Below the pieces are notes generated by a model. It did no database searches and had not been told where the DNA came from. It saw nothing but the letters and a program-made list of their open reading frames with translations. Positions 31,837 to 43,710 of a DNA stretch of 64,000 nucleotides are shown here, piece by piece. Origin of the DNA: Galeopsis tetrahit (Eukaryota > Streptophyta > Magnoliopsida > Lamiales > Lamiaceae); contig OY776129.1 of assembly GCA_963675135.1 (NCBI GenBank), positions 53,580,141-53,644,140 of the forward strand, written 5' to 3'. Each line of letters starts with the position of its first letter. The first letter of the stretch is position 1. The translations under genes were made by a program, and so were the position numbers.

Positions 31837-34001
31837 GAGGAAATATTTGTTTTAGTCCTATAACTTTGAGTTATTTCAAAATAAATCCTTTAAATTTTTA
31901 ACTTTACAAAATACATCCTATATCTTACAAACTATTAATTTTTGTCCTTTTTTAAATCTATTTTAGTCCTTTAAAGGGAAAATATCAATTTTGGTGACCC
32001 AGCTTTACCTCTTTTCATATTTGGTCACCCACATTTAGTCACTATCAAAATTGGTCACCCAGTTATTATATTCTATCAAAATTGATCACTCTGTTACTCA
32101 ATCTGTCATTGACTAACGGAGGAGAAGAGTTTTAAAAAATTCTCATGCATCTTCTAGAACTAATGAAACAAAACGCAGAAGCAAGAATGAAACATGTGCA
32201 AAAATTACCAATATTTACATTATAAGTATAAGGAGTTCTGATGCATCTTCTAGAACGTGAGAATTTGTATAGATATAAACTTATTTCAATTCATTTCCCT
32301 ATTTATAATTATTGGAGCATAATTTGTGGTGAATATTAATTGTAAAGAATTTTCTAAAATCCATTCAAGAAAATTTCAAAAACTTATTTTTCATTATTGC
32401 AGATTTCTTGAAATGTTAGTCAAACAATTGGGCATTTGAAATTAATTGAAATAAATTTCTATCTCCTAAGTTTCTCATTTCCTAATTATCTATAAAATAA
32501 AAAGTAAACCAACGAATCACGTTCTACAAGATGCATCAGAATTCTTTCTGACCTATTATATCACGTTCACAAGATGCATCAGAATTCTGACCTATTATAA
32601 ATATAATGTAAATATTGGTAATTTTTGCTTCTTGCTTCTTTATTTGTTTCATTAGTTCTAAAAGATGCATGAAATTTTTTTAACCTCAGGTTCTGAGAAA
32701 TTTCACTGCTCAAAACTCTTAATCCGTTAGTCAAATGACAGATTGACTTAACAGAGTTTTGACTTAACGATCAATTTTGATAAAATATAATAACTGGGTG
32801 ACCAATTTTGACAGTGACTAAATGTGGGTGACTAAATATGAAAAGAGGTAAAACTGAGTGATCAAAATTGATATTTTCCCTCCTTTAAATTTAAACTCCA
32901 ATTTTAATCATTTAAATATAATAAAATCTAAAAACTTTAATAAAATTTAAAAAAAAATACTAATTTTAATGTATAATTTTTTTAAAACATCATTAAAATA
33001 TATATTTTTTAAAATTAAATAAAAACATCATTAAAATCTTAATTATGCTCAAATTCTACCTAGCCATTTTTTCCTAATTAATAAAAAATATAAAAATTTG
33101 AAAATAAAAATAAAAATAGATACTAAAATCTAGAAAATTGAAAAAAAATTATAAATATGTTAAAAATAATGGACAACTCCAACGACCGCTGTCATATTCC
33201 CCAAATGTAAATTATAGTATGATTTATATAATAAATTGAACGAGATTATACGAGATTTTATGTATCCGTAGACCTTCCATTCAAGAAATTATTTCCCGAA
33301 CTAAATTGAACACAAGTATAATTAAATCTAAACTCTATAAGTAATTACAGTGATAAACATAATATTAAATCATATAAAAATGCATTTCAATTAATTTATT
33401 GCACATTTATTAAGTTTTGAAATTCTTATTTAAGCTTGTTTGATAATTATAAGAGTAGAACTCAAACGAGCTTTAATCGAGTCGAAATTAATTTAAACCC
33501 TAAACCCGTGTCATATTCCCTAAATGTAAATTATAAATTATTATATAAATCAAATAATTTACATTTGGAGAATATGACCGGGGTAGTTGGAATTGTCCCC
33601 TTTTTTAATACATATTTATAATTTTCTTTCAAATTTTTAGATTTTAGTATATATATATTTTTTTATTTTCAGATTTTTATATTTTAAATTAATTAGGGAA
33701 AAATGGATAGGTAGAATTTGAGCATAATTAAGATTTTGATGATGTTTTTATTTAATTTTAAAAAATATATATTTTAATGATGTTTTAAAAAAAAAATATT
33801 TTAAAATCAGTATTTTTTTTCAGAATTTTATTATATTTAAATGATTAAAATTGGATTTTAAACTTAAAGGACTAAATAGATTTAAAAAAGGACAAAAATT
33901 AATAGCTTGTAAGATATATGATGTATTTTGTAAAGTTAAAAATTTAAAGGATTTATTTTGGAATAACTCAAAGTTACAGGACTAAAACAAATATTTCATC
34001 T
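31837..34001. mobile_element. Long inverted-repeat MULE-type element, 2165 bp
   Basis: Flanked by the 9-bp direct repeat CTTGATAAT (31828-31836 and 34002-34010). The arms start GAAATATTTGTTTTAGTCCT and its inverse. They pair over roughly 480 bp each through blocks such as AAATAAATCCTTTAAATTTTTAAC, once the nested element in the left arm is set aside. The centre is about 33235-33500. Nothing is encoded. Long inverted repeats with 9-bp duplications define Mutator-like elements. Confidence 0.88.
31976..32880. mobile_element. Second MULE-type element nested in the left arm, 905 bp
   Basis: Flanked by the perfect 9-bp repeat TCCTTTAAA (31967-31975 and 32881-32889). The ends begin GGGAAAATATCAATTTTGG and its near-inverse. 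Inverted arms extend about 300 bp each, through GGTGACC/GGTCACC, GATGCATCTTCTAGAAC and ATTACCAATATTTACATTAT blocks, around a centre at about 32290-32515. No coding capacity. Confidence 0.9.
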
Positions 34002-34059
34002 CTTGATAATACATGTTGATTCTTTAAAATGAAAATTTATTATTAATGTGGTTTAGTAT

Positions 34060-34760
34060 GTTAAGATTTTCAGAATCTAATTAAAAAAAAATTAAAGAAC
34101 AAATATTCCGTTTCACTTTACTTTTTCTCTTTCTTTCATCGTATTTAAAAATATTCTGTCTTCGTTGTCGGGTTTTCTCTTGACTATATTAGGATTTTCT
34201 CTCCTATTGATAAGGTTTTTTCGAAAGTTCTTTTCTCTCCGACGAGCTTTTTGTGGCTGACGTTAGCCTAGTTGAGGTCGACAGCTCAAAGGAGATTTGT
34301 GACGCCCTTCATCGGACTTGTTGGGTGGATGATGACTTTCAAGTCTATTTTTTAATGTTTTGTTGTATAATTCTTCTTCTTTTGTGGCTTGTTGTTTTTC
34401 TGATTGATTTTTGCTTTGATTTGGTGGTTGTTTTAGTGGTAGTGACCAGTCGGACCTTGGTTTGATGGTGGATTTTTGAATTATAGTTTGTTGTAGTTTT
34501 TGTGTTAGATGTACATACAGTTACACAATAACACAGTTTGAGGGTTCAGATAGACTATAAACTACAATAGATTTTCCTTAATAGTGTGACTGCACATTGT
34601 TTTGTCTTGAATTGTCAGATTTCAAGACGTAAATTGTGGCAATTTTTTATTTTTATTGTTCACCATCTGCTTGGGTAGTTCAACGTTGTATTTCACATTT
34701 TTTGTTCATAAAATTTGCGTTTTACTAAAAAGAAAAAAGGAAGATTTTGAGAATCCTTTA
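34060..34760. other. Unassigned stretch with T/G-rich open frame
   Basis: 34253-34465 is open for 70 codons and looks like a short hydrophobic peptide (about 25 residues of Leu/Val/Ile/Phe). I recognise no family, and there is no homologous support. The region ends in A-rich sequence (TAAAAAGAAAAAAGG near 34727-34741), so an old retroposon is possible. Confidence 0.35.
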
Positions 34761-34781
34761 TATCAAGAAAATGTTTCCTAC

Positions 34782-34895
34782 GACAAAGTGGGATAACTCA
34801 AGTGGTTAGAGCACCACTACCTAGACCTTAGGTCCTGGGTTCGAGTCATGGGGAGGGGAAAAGGGATGGGTATTTAACTTGTAATCAAAAAAAAG
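34782..34895 (+). mobile_element. tRNA-derived SINE, copy 2
   Basis: Same body as copy 1, with A box (TAACTCAAGTGG) and B box (GGTTCGAGTC), then a short A-rich tail. Flanked by a 13-bp duplication AAATGTTTCCTAC (34769-34781 and 34896-34908). Confidence 0.93.
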
Positions 34896-34966
34896 AAATG
34901 TTTCCTACCGTAGGAGAGAAAAAAGAAAGTTGAAATTAAAGAGAGAAAAAAGAATAAATAATAGTA

Positions 34967-35237
34967 CTCCCTCCGTCCCACAACTGTTTGCACACTTGCC
35001 TTATTTGTCCGTCCCACAATTGTTTGCACACCCATAAAAGGAAACTCTCTCATAAACCCCACCCTCACAATATTCACATATTTACACAAAATGCCATTAC
35101 TTTTACTCTCTTTCCAATCACCTTTTTACTTTATCCATATAACTTTACAAAATTATCCCTCAACACTCCACTCATTACACTTTTTTCTTAAAAAGTGTGC
35201 CCACTTTGTGGTGCAAACACTTGTGGGACGGAGGGAG
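34967..35237. mobile_element. Stowaway MITE, 271 bp
   Basis: The ends CTCCCTCCGTCCCACAA and the inverse of TTGTGGGACGGAGGGAG match almost perfectly and are flanked by TA. An extra internal copy of GTCCCACAATTGTTTGCACAC lies at about 35011-35031. A decayed relative lies in the ANTH gene intron at about 21510-21665. Confidence 0.93.
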
Positions 35238-35239
35238 TA

Positions 35240-35690
35240 TGAATTTACAATCCCCATAACTATAAGTAGCAAAAGTAAATATATTTGATTGGAAAGCAAA
35301 AAAGAGAGGAGCGACAAAAATGATGAGGTCCAGCATCCGTGATCCTTTTATGGGGCCCATCTGCACATTTTCGTGGCTGTGGGCCCCATCTACAAAATTA
35401 GAGAAGCCCAGGCACTGGTTTTTGGCAAAGCAAAAGGTGTTTTGGATCCAAAGTTGACAACACCACCATGCCATTTCCATTCTCAGCCTTCCCCTTCTCT
35501 CTCTCTCCCATTAATTTAATTACCAAAATATTTGTGAGAATTATATTCTATACACAGTTAATGAGATGATAAAAGTGGTCCACTATATATAAGGATTACA
35601 GGAAAATAGATATGAACTATAAATAAAAGATATAATACATTATACTATTTCTATAATATATTATTCTATTATATTTTCTAATAATATTAC
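35240..35690. other. Intergenic DNA, mildly GC-richer, nothing identified
   Basis: 35320-35510 has a GGGGCCCAT / GTGGGCCCCAT inverted pair and a CTCTCTCTCTCC run. This could be an old promoter or a MITE, but there is no gene to assign it to. Confidence 0.35.
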
Positions 35691-36170
35691 CGTTTCAGAT
35701 TACTTGCACAGTTTGACCGATACACTAAAAAAAATAGATTTAGTAATTGGTGATGTAAAATAAATGATGAGTAATTTAAGTGATTTGATGAAATGTAAAG
35801 TAAATTTAGTGAGGTGTAAAGTAAAATATAGGTAAAAAATGAGTGATAATTTTAAAAATAAAATAATAAAAAATATTAATTTTATGGAGTATTTTTATAT
35901 TAAGAGTGTGCAAATAATTAAGGGACGGATGAAGTACTATTTACGTCCTGAAGAAAGCTACATATAAATTTTGGACACATAAATTAAAAAATACATTATA
36001 ATATAATAAGTAATATATTAAAGGTGATATGAGTAAGAGATAAAATAATATAATAAAATGTAAAAAAAATAAGGTGATTTACCAAAAGAAGAACAAGTGG
36101 TTTTTATTAAAAAATAAATAAATAATGAGCCGGTTTCACTAAGACGGAGGAGATGGAGGGAGTACTATTA
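35690..36170. repeat. Degenerate Stowaway-type sequences
   Basis: 35690-35938 begins CCGTTTCAGATTACTTGCACAG and ends near GTGCAAATAATTAAGGGACGGATGAAGTA, an eroded inverted pair. 35939-36168 ends in GACGGAGGAGATGGAGGGAGTA, a second Stowaway right end. No clean TA-flanked units remain. Confidence 0.5.
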
Positions 36171-37150
36171 TTCAATTTTATTATTAATAATAATAATAAT
36201 CATCATTTTACAAATGAGATGCAACAATTTGAAATAAGCTTAAAAGTGGATGAGAGCGTACCAATAATATAATTTAGGACAAAAGAAAGGTAGCAAGTAT
36301 TACAACGTTAAAATTGGTGAGGTGTTTTAATTTAATTTTTAATTATTGAAGGAAAGTGGTGGGATATTTTTAATACGGTACTGCTTAACAAAATCATACC
36401 CCGAGACTCTTAACATCCACAAAAACTATTGTCACTGGACTATACAGTTAATGATTCATATCGGAAAAATTCCTTTTATTATTATAATCTTTTTGACCAC
36501 AAATTTTATTTTATTTTATTTTATTAGACAAGTCTCCATTCAAATACGACGAGAATGAGATGAAAAATGAGATCAATTTAAATTGACTTTCCATCTCATA
36601 GATTTTAAATTTTATTTGCATACACATTCCAATTCTTTTTTTCTTTCAAATTCATAATCTTTATCTGCAGACTTGAAGATTAAATTAAATAATTAAGGCA
36701 AAAATAAGTCATGTGAAGCATATTTAGAAAACGAAAACGAAGTTTGGACTGATTTGGAATTCGTTACTCTTAATTTATGCTCCCTTTTGTATAAATTAGG
36801 TGGATTTGAAATGCACCTCAAAATAAAAAAAATATATTTTAAAGATTTTTTCTTTTCGCACAAATATTTAAATTATTCCATAATAAAAATGTCGAAACTC
36901 AAAAGTGTGAAGGCTCCGTTGCTTTATGAAAAATTCTGAAATATGTTTGTTACTTAATTATTATTTTCCTTTTTTTTATTTATTTCCTTCTTCTTTTTGT
37001 AAAGGTACAAGTCTTATTTGGCTGTCTGTCTCCTTGTTCATACCGCCCATTTCTCTGTATTTAACAAATTATTACTTTCTCCTTCTTCTAATTCTCTCTC
37101 TCTCTGATTTCAGAGTTCAGATTCTGCTTCTGTCGTTTGCTTAATTCTTG
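36171..37150. other. AT-rich region upstream of the myosin-binding gene
   Basis: A short (AAT)n tract lies at 36180-36200. The last 80 bp (about 37078-37140) is CT-rich (TTCTCTCTCTCTCTG) and probably belongs to the 5' UTR. I see no other gene. Confidence 0.45.
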
Positions 37151-37212
37151 TTTAAATATTATTAATCTGTTCATCATCTCTGTACATACAAACAGAAACT
37201 AGTTTCCAAAAC

Positions 37213-40200
37213 ATGGCTGCAAACAAATTTGCAACCATGTTACACAGAAACTCCAACAAAATCACCCTTATTCTCATTTACGCAGTTCTCGAATGGACTC
37301 TGATTATCCTTCTCCTCTTAAATTCCCTCTTTTCCTATCTCATCATCAAATTCGCTGAGTTTTTTGGCCTAAAACCCCCCTGTTTGTGGTGTACTAGAAT
37401 CGATCATATCATTGATCCTGCAAAACGGAACAATAATATGCACAGAGATCTTCTCTGTGAAGTTCACGCAAAGGAGATTTCCAGATTGGGATACTGTTCG
37501 ACTCATCAGAAATTGGCCGAATCGCCGGATATGTGTGCGGATTGCTTGTCCTCGAGGCCAGAGTTTCAAGGATCGTCGAAGAATTTTGCGTTATTCCCAT
37601 GGATGAAAGAATTGGGAATTATTCAGAATGGTGCGGAAATGGTAGGTGAGGTAAGCGTGAACTGTTCTTGTTGTGGGGTAGAATTGGATAATAGTAATAA
37701 TAATAAATATTCGTCTTATATTTTGCTTAAAACGTCCTCGTGGGATGTTTTGGAATGTGGCCAGAAAGAAAATTTGATTGCTGAGACAGGGGATTATGAG
37801 GATAATTCTCATAAAACGGTATCAGATTTTGGAGATTATGAAAAAGTTGTGGAAATTAAGAGTGAAAATCATATTATTAGTGAATTTGATGGGAATCTTG
37901 AAGAAATGGAAATGGAAACAAAAAAGGAAGGTTGTACTTCAGTAAGTTTGACTGATGAGGGAGAAATTGAAGCTCTGAATGAGGAAAAAACAGCTTTGAT
38001 TATGGTTGATAAATCTGTGCAAGTGTGTGCTGAAGAAGATGTTGCGGTTGAAACTTCCCTTGAGCATCTGGAGTTTTTTCTGGACTATAGCGGTCAGACA
38101 TTAGTTCCAATTGAGTTGGTCGATTCGATGATGGAAGAGCGTAATGGCGATGAGAAGAATGAGATTGAAAGAGATGATAAGGATAAGGATCTAGATATTA
38201 GTCTGGATTCTGAAGTTCATGTGGAGGAAAAGGAGGCATTGGTTGTGGAGAATGGAATCAGATTGGAGAGATTAGACTCATTTCTTGATGTTGATATCAA
38301 TGAGGAACCTAAGTATTCATTGATTGAGGATATGGAAATTGAAGAAAATGAGAATTGTCTGGTTTTTCATGCGAAGGACACTCGTTTGGTGACGGAGGAG
38401 TTTGAGAATGTTCAAGTTTTCCCACTAGCCCAATGGCCGTCTGCAGAGGTAAGAGATGTTCGTGAACTGGTGGAAGGCCCGAGAGACGAGCAATCAGAAG
38501 TTTGTGAAGGTATATATATTTTCTTTAATTTTTCTTTTGAAATTGCTTTGTTTAGAATTTTGTATCTTGAAGATTTTGAGTAAGAAATGTGAATTGAAAA
38601 ACTAAAAGAATGCTGAATGCCATTTGTAGATAACATATCAAGTGAAGAAGTTGCTCAGGCAAACCATGAAAATGAATCAGATGTCTCAATTGGAACTGAA
38701 ATTCCTGATTTAGATATAACCAACGAAATGCAAATGCAAATCCAAGATTCTGTTCATTCATATGAATGCATTCCTGATAGTCCTTCAACAAGTTCTGCCA
38801 ATTTTCGCACAGTTGATGATTATGGTAATTTTTGAACTCTTGCTTCGTTAACTACTTATGCTCCTGATTCTTTATCTTTTCTCATCCGCATTTCGTTCTA
38901 TTAGGTTCTACACAAGTTGAAGAACAGATGATGGAATTGTATTCATTATCAGTTGATGATTATGGTAATTTCTGAACTCTGCTTCGTTAACTACTTATGC
39001 TCTTGATTCTTTATCTTTTCTCATCCGCGCATTTCGTTCTATTAGGTTCTACACAAGTTGAAGAACAGATGATGGAATTACATCCATTATCAGTTGATGA
39101 TTATGGTAATTTCTAAACTCTTGCTTCATTAACTACTTATGCTCTTGATTTTTTTATCTTTTCTCATCCGCATTTCGTTCTATTAGGTTCTACACAAGTT
39201 GAAGAACAGATGATGGAATTACATTCATTATCAGTTGAGAATAAAGAGCACATGAAGAACAACGAGCCATCATTTCAGTTGGAGCTCAATGAGATTGAAG
39301 AAGAAGATAAGTTTCCTGATACACCGAAGTCTGTGGATAGTCTCAATCAGTTGCACAAGAAATTGCTTTTGCTCGAAAAACGGGATTCTGGGGCTGAGGA
39401 GTCGTTGGATGGAAGTGTAACCAGTGAGTTGGAAGGCAGTGATGGAGTTGTGACCGTTGAACAGTTGAAAACAGCGTTGAGATCAGAACGAAAGGCGTTG
39501 CAGGCATTGTATTCTGAGTTAGAAGAAGAGCGAAGTGCGTCTGCAGTTGCTGCGAATCAAACTATGGCGATGATAAATAGACTACAAGAAGAGAAGGCAG
39601 CAATGCAGATGGAAGCTCTGCAGTATCAGAGAATGATGGATGAACAATCTGAATATGATCAAGATGCTCTGCAGCTTTTGAACGAATTAATGGTGAAGAG
39701 AGAGAAGGAAAAGCAGGAGCTTGAGAGAGAATTGGAAGGGTATAGGAAAAAGCTGATGGATTATGAAACTAGAGAAAAGATAAAGGCGTTGAGAAAAAGC
39801 AAGGATGGAAGTACTAGAAGTGGATTTTCCTCTGCTTCGTGTAGCAATGCTGAGGATAGCGATGGATTGTCGATTGATTTGAATCAAGAAGCAAAGGAAG
39901 AAGAGGGGTTTTATAGTCATCAAGATTATGGGAACCAGAATACGCCTGTTGATGCCGTCATTAGTTTGGAAGAATCTTTAGCTGATTTTGAGGATGAGAG
40001 GTTGTCTATTCTTGAGCAGCTCAAGGTCCTCGAAGAAAGGCTTTTAACGGTTGATGATGACAAGGAACTACATTTTGAGGATGTTAAAGAGATGGACGAT
40101 TTCCACGAGGAAAATGGAAACCACGTGAATGGAAACGGGCATCTCAATGGCGAAGCAAACGGGCATGGGAATGGCTTTTCTGATGTAATGATGAACGGGA

Positions 40201-40544
40201 GGCACCATCAATCGAGAAGGCTCGGGGGTCAGAGAGGAAAATCGCTCCTTCCTCTTTTCGATGCAACTTGTGATGAAAATGGGGATGAAAATGGAGTGCA
40301 CTATTCTTCTGAATCTAGATTCGAAATGGAAAACAAGAAGCTTGCCATTGAAGAGGAAGTGGATCATCTATACGAAAGGTTACAAGCTCTTGAGGCAGAT
40401 AGAGAGTTCCTTAAGCATTGCATTAGGTCTCTGAAGAAAGGTGACAAAGGGATGTATCTTCTGCAAGAAATCTTACAACATCTGCGCGATCTACGTAACG
40501 TGGAGCTTCGAGTGAGAAACTTAGGTGACAGTGCCATAATGTGA
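37213..40544 (+). CDS. MYOB: Myosin-binding membrane protein (GTD-binding/DUF593, MYOB family), 5 exons, 989 aa
   Basis: Exons 37213-38509, 38630-38824, 38905-38964, 39046-39105 and 39187-40544 join in phase. Residues 17-47 are a strongly hydrophobic membrane anchor, followed by PCLWC (57-60) and further CxxC motifs of the MYOB N-terminus. A long acidic region carries the HLEFFLDYSG segment typical of the family. Residues about 625-720 are the coiled-coil GTD-binding domain (TVEQLKTALRSERKAL ... EEKAAMQMEA) that contacts the globular tail of myosin XI. More coiled coil follows to residue 980. The protein would anchor myosin XI to vesicles that move along actin. Exons 3 and 4 and the start of exon 5 are a triplicated unit (next entry). 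The product family is clear; which MYOB paralogue is not. Confidence 0.94.
38810..39231 (+). repeat. Three tandem copies of an exon-intron unit (140, 141, 141 bp)
   Basis: CAGTTGATGATTATG|gtaat...attag|GTTCTACACAAG... repeats from 38810, 38950 and 39091, with the next CAGTTGA at 39232 inside exon 5. Each full unit is a 60-bp exon (20 codons, phase-neutral) plus an intron of about 81 bp. Introns at 38825-38904, 38965-39045 and 39106-39186 are nearly identical. All splice sites (GTAATT, TTCTATTAG) are kept. The encoded 20-residue repeats differ only at LYS/LHP/LHS. Confidence 0.95.
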
Positions 40545-40558
40545 AGTCAAAATTGTTG

Positions 40559-40661
40559 GTAATTATTTGCAACTCATTATTTCCAAATATCCAATAGCAT
40601 TGCATGCTACACACACACACATTACATATCATTAATTTCCATTTCTTCTTGTTATTTTCAG
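40559..40661 (+). other. Probable 3' UTR intron of the myosin-binding gene
   Basis: GTAATTATTT starts 15 bases after the stop codon. The stretch ends TTGTTATTTTCAG at 40661 after a pyrimidine-rich run. The intron is about 103 bp and contains a short (AC)n tract. Because the donor is less than 50 nt after the stop, it need not trigger decay of the mRNA. Confidence 0.5.
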
Positions 40662-42072
40662 ATTCCATCTTCAAAGGTCATATAAACTTGCAAGCTAAAC
40701 GGCTATTGATCGATCCATCGGAAGAAAAAAGTATTATTTTGTGGTAATGTTAGCAGACAAGAAGTTGTAATCTGCTCAAACTTTTGTTTCCCTGTCATTA
40801 TTTGTGATAATAGGCCCAACTTTTTGTGGGTATGGTGTCCATCCATCTAACCCCCTTTGAGGGAAAAGGGGGATGATGAATGTATGTGTGTGTAGTCTAG
40901 TCAGGAGAAATAGCCACCCTGTCATTTTGTATTTTAGGTCTAGTACAGAATTTTCATTTTTATTTTTGGGGAATTTTTTCATTTTTAATTTTTAAAGAGA
41001 AAGGGAAAGAGGGGGTAAGTAACTTCCTCTTCCATTCTCATCTTTGCATCATTGTAATGAGAAATGAGAGTTTGTTTATTATTTGGAAGGCTAAGTTGGT
41101 CTAGTTGTAAACTACATGTATCCATCTGTAAGTATATATCATAATATTTGAGTGTTTGTACATTGTTTCTTGGATAAGCTTTTCAATTTACCTCATAATT
41201 TATTTATTTTACTAATTGCAAAATGAATTATATAGGTTGGAAAAATATTGCTTTCACAAAGAATTGTGCTTTAAGCATAAACAAACTTTTTGGTGGGACT
41301 ATGCTTTACAAAGATTTGTGAATTAATCTACTCAAATGGGATACTGAAATACTCCAGTTTACAGCTGCTTAATGACATGATTACATGGATAATACAGTAT
41401 ATGCAACTTAATCATTCCTACTCATCATTTCAATGACAGTGGGATCGTAATCATGCTATTAATTAATATATATAAAGAATCTTATTTTGTTTGAGAGCGT
41501 TACCAAAGAGGAAAAATTACACGATTCAATGATCATTGACTTAGAAAGTAATTTAATAAGAAAATCCTCTCAAATTTTATTCCAAGGCTAACCTGCATCA
41601 AAAACAGGATTTACCAATATGTGAAAATAAATTTACGTAATTAATACTACCAATTTATTGCTAAATTGCAAATGATTAAATTTATAGTTGATTATCAAAG
41701 TTCCAATTTCACAACGCAATCCACGTAAAGGATTTAGGGGGTGTGTCGGTAGGATTAAGAACGTAAGTCCAAACGGGACGAATAATTATGGAGTATTTAA
41801 AAAAAAATGTTTTAGTTTTCCTTTTAAGGTCATATTAATTTTTAGACACCTAAAACGCGCTGACTAGTGTGAATTTTTAGACATTACTTATCAACTGATA
41901 CTATTATACACTCATAAATTAATATCACAACATTTTTTATGCAATTTAATGTATTTGTATATGCAAAATGTTATGTTGTTAATTTATAAAAATAATTGTA
42001 CTAGTTGATAAGTGATATAATATTAAAAATTACACTAGTTGTGTACCATACAAGTGTGCGTGCAAATTTGAC
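40662..42072. other. 3' UTR and downstream intergenic DNA
   Basis: The 3' UTR probably reaches into 40800-41170. Beyond it the sequence is AT-rich, with no gene or clear repeat apart from low-complexity A/T runs. Confidence 0.45.
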
Positions 42073-42081
42073 TCAATCTAC

Positions 42082-43701
42082 GGGTTTTTTATTAATATAT
42101 TATACATTAATTAAATATTTTGTGAAAAAAAGTGATTTTGAGGAGTGTTATGAAAATATTGTAAAACGGGGCCAAATGTTTCTGTAATAAAAACGCGAGG
42201 CCCCCACACGTTTTTTAAATTTAATTGCATTTTAACCCCAAAACGCTTAAGTGCCAAGCGTTTCCCTTTTTCATTTTTATTCGTAGATGATAAATAGTGA
42301 AAAAAAACAAAAAAAAAAAAAAGAAAAACGCCCAGGGGCTGGGCGTTTTCTATACATATTGTCTCAGTTGTATATATATGTGGATTGTGAGTGCAATGCA
42401 TGGTATGCCATGGTGTATGCATGCATTAATTAAAAAAAAAACAATAACGATTACATATGGAATAATTTAGTTGGAACAAAACTTATTGTTCCACTTATCA
42501 TCTCTTAACAATAATAAAAAAACAAAAAAAAAACTAAATAATAATTAATCATGTATTACGTGTACTAATTAAGTACTAATCAATTAACATAATTATTATT
42601 TTATTATAATAATTATATATATATTAATTTAAATAATTTAATTGCATATTAATTGGTTTATAAACATAATTAGAATGTTTAATTGCATAAACCCATCAAA
42701 TTATCACTAAATTGGGCTTAAGCCAAATTTTGATCGGCTTACATTTGTGTCACAATGTGATTTTTAAGGCATTTCCGTCAAATCTTGTATACTAAGCCTG
42801 AACACTAGGATAAGGCGTTTTCGATATTTCAATTGAATATATTTGTGAATTGTGAATATCATGTCGGGCATGAAAAAATATGTGACACAAATATAAGCCG
42901 ATCGAAATTTGACAAACGTAGTTCAATGATAATTTAATGGGTTTAGTACAATTAAACATTCTAATTATGTTTATAAACCAATTAACATGCAATTAAATTA
43001 TTTAAATTAAAATATATATATATATATATAATTATTATAATAAAATAATACTTATGTTAATTGATTAGTACTTAATTAGTACACGTAATACATGATTAAT
43101 TATTAATTAGTTTTTTTTATTTTTTTATTTTATTATTGTTGAGAGATGATAAGTGGAGCAATAAATTTTGGTCCAACTAAATTACTCCATATGTAATCGT
43201 TATTATTATTTTTTTAATTAATGCATGCATACACCCTGGCATACCATGCATTGCACTCACAATCCACATATATATATACAACTGAGACAATATGTATAGA
43301 AAACGTCCAGCCCCTGAGCGTTTTTCTATTTTTTTTTATTTTTTTTTCACTATTTATCATCTACTAATAGACAAAGTGGGATAACTCAAGTGGTTAGAGC
43401 ACCACTACCTAGGCCTTAGGTCTGGGTTCGAGTCATGGGGAGGGGAAAAAAGGGATGGGTATTTAACTTCCATAAAAAAAAAAAAAAACCTACTAATAAA
43501 AATGAAAAAGGGAAACGCTTGGCCCCTATGCGTTTTGGGGTTAAAATACAATTAAATTTAAAAAACGGGTGGGGGCCTCACGTTTTTATTACAGAAACGT
43601 TTGGCCCCTACGCGTTTTACAATATTTTCATAACACTCCTCAAAATTACATTTTTTCACAAAATATTTAATTAATGTATAATATATTGATAAAAAAACCC
43701 C
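42082..43701. mobile_element. Giant hairpin MULE-type element, 1620 bp, arms about 685 bp
   Basis: Flanked by the perfect 9-bp duplication TCAATCTAC (42073-42081 and 43702-43710). The left arm (42082 to about 42763) and the right arm (about 42886-43701, after removing a SINE) are inverse copies over nearly their whole length. They share AACGC/GCGTT-rich blocks near the ends and CATACCATGCATTGCACTC and TTGGTTTATAAACATAATT blocks further in. The loop is about 120 bp. No transposase is encoded. Long inverted arms and a 9-bp duplication identify a Mutator-like non-autonomous element. Confidence 0.94.
43370..43488 (+). mobile_element. tRNA-derived SINE, copy 3 (inside the hairpin MULE)
   Basis: Same body as copies 1 and 2, with one base missing before the B box (GGTCTGGGTTCGAGTC), and a 15-base poly(A) tail. 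Flanked by the 9-bp duplication CTACTAATA (43361-43369 and 43490-43498). The left arm of the MULE lacks it, so it arrived after the MULE formed. Confidence 0.93.
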
Positions 43702-43710
43702 TCAATCTAC

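Noticed and set aside
34253..34465. Small hydrophobic protein gene
   Set aside because: T/G-rich sequence gives hydrophobic translations by chance. There is no ATG start (first codon GTG) and no family match.
34782..34860. A tRNA gene (A and B boxes present)
   Set aside because: It recurs three times with poly(A) tails and target duplications and lacks a full cloverleaf in what follows the B box. It is a SINE.
42111..43674. A pair of similar ORFs (minus 42111-42422, plus 43435-43674) as a gene family
   Set aside because: They are the two inverted arms of the hairpin MULE and have no coding features.
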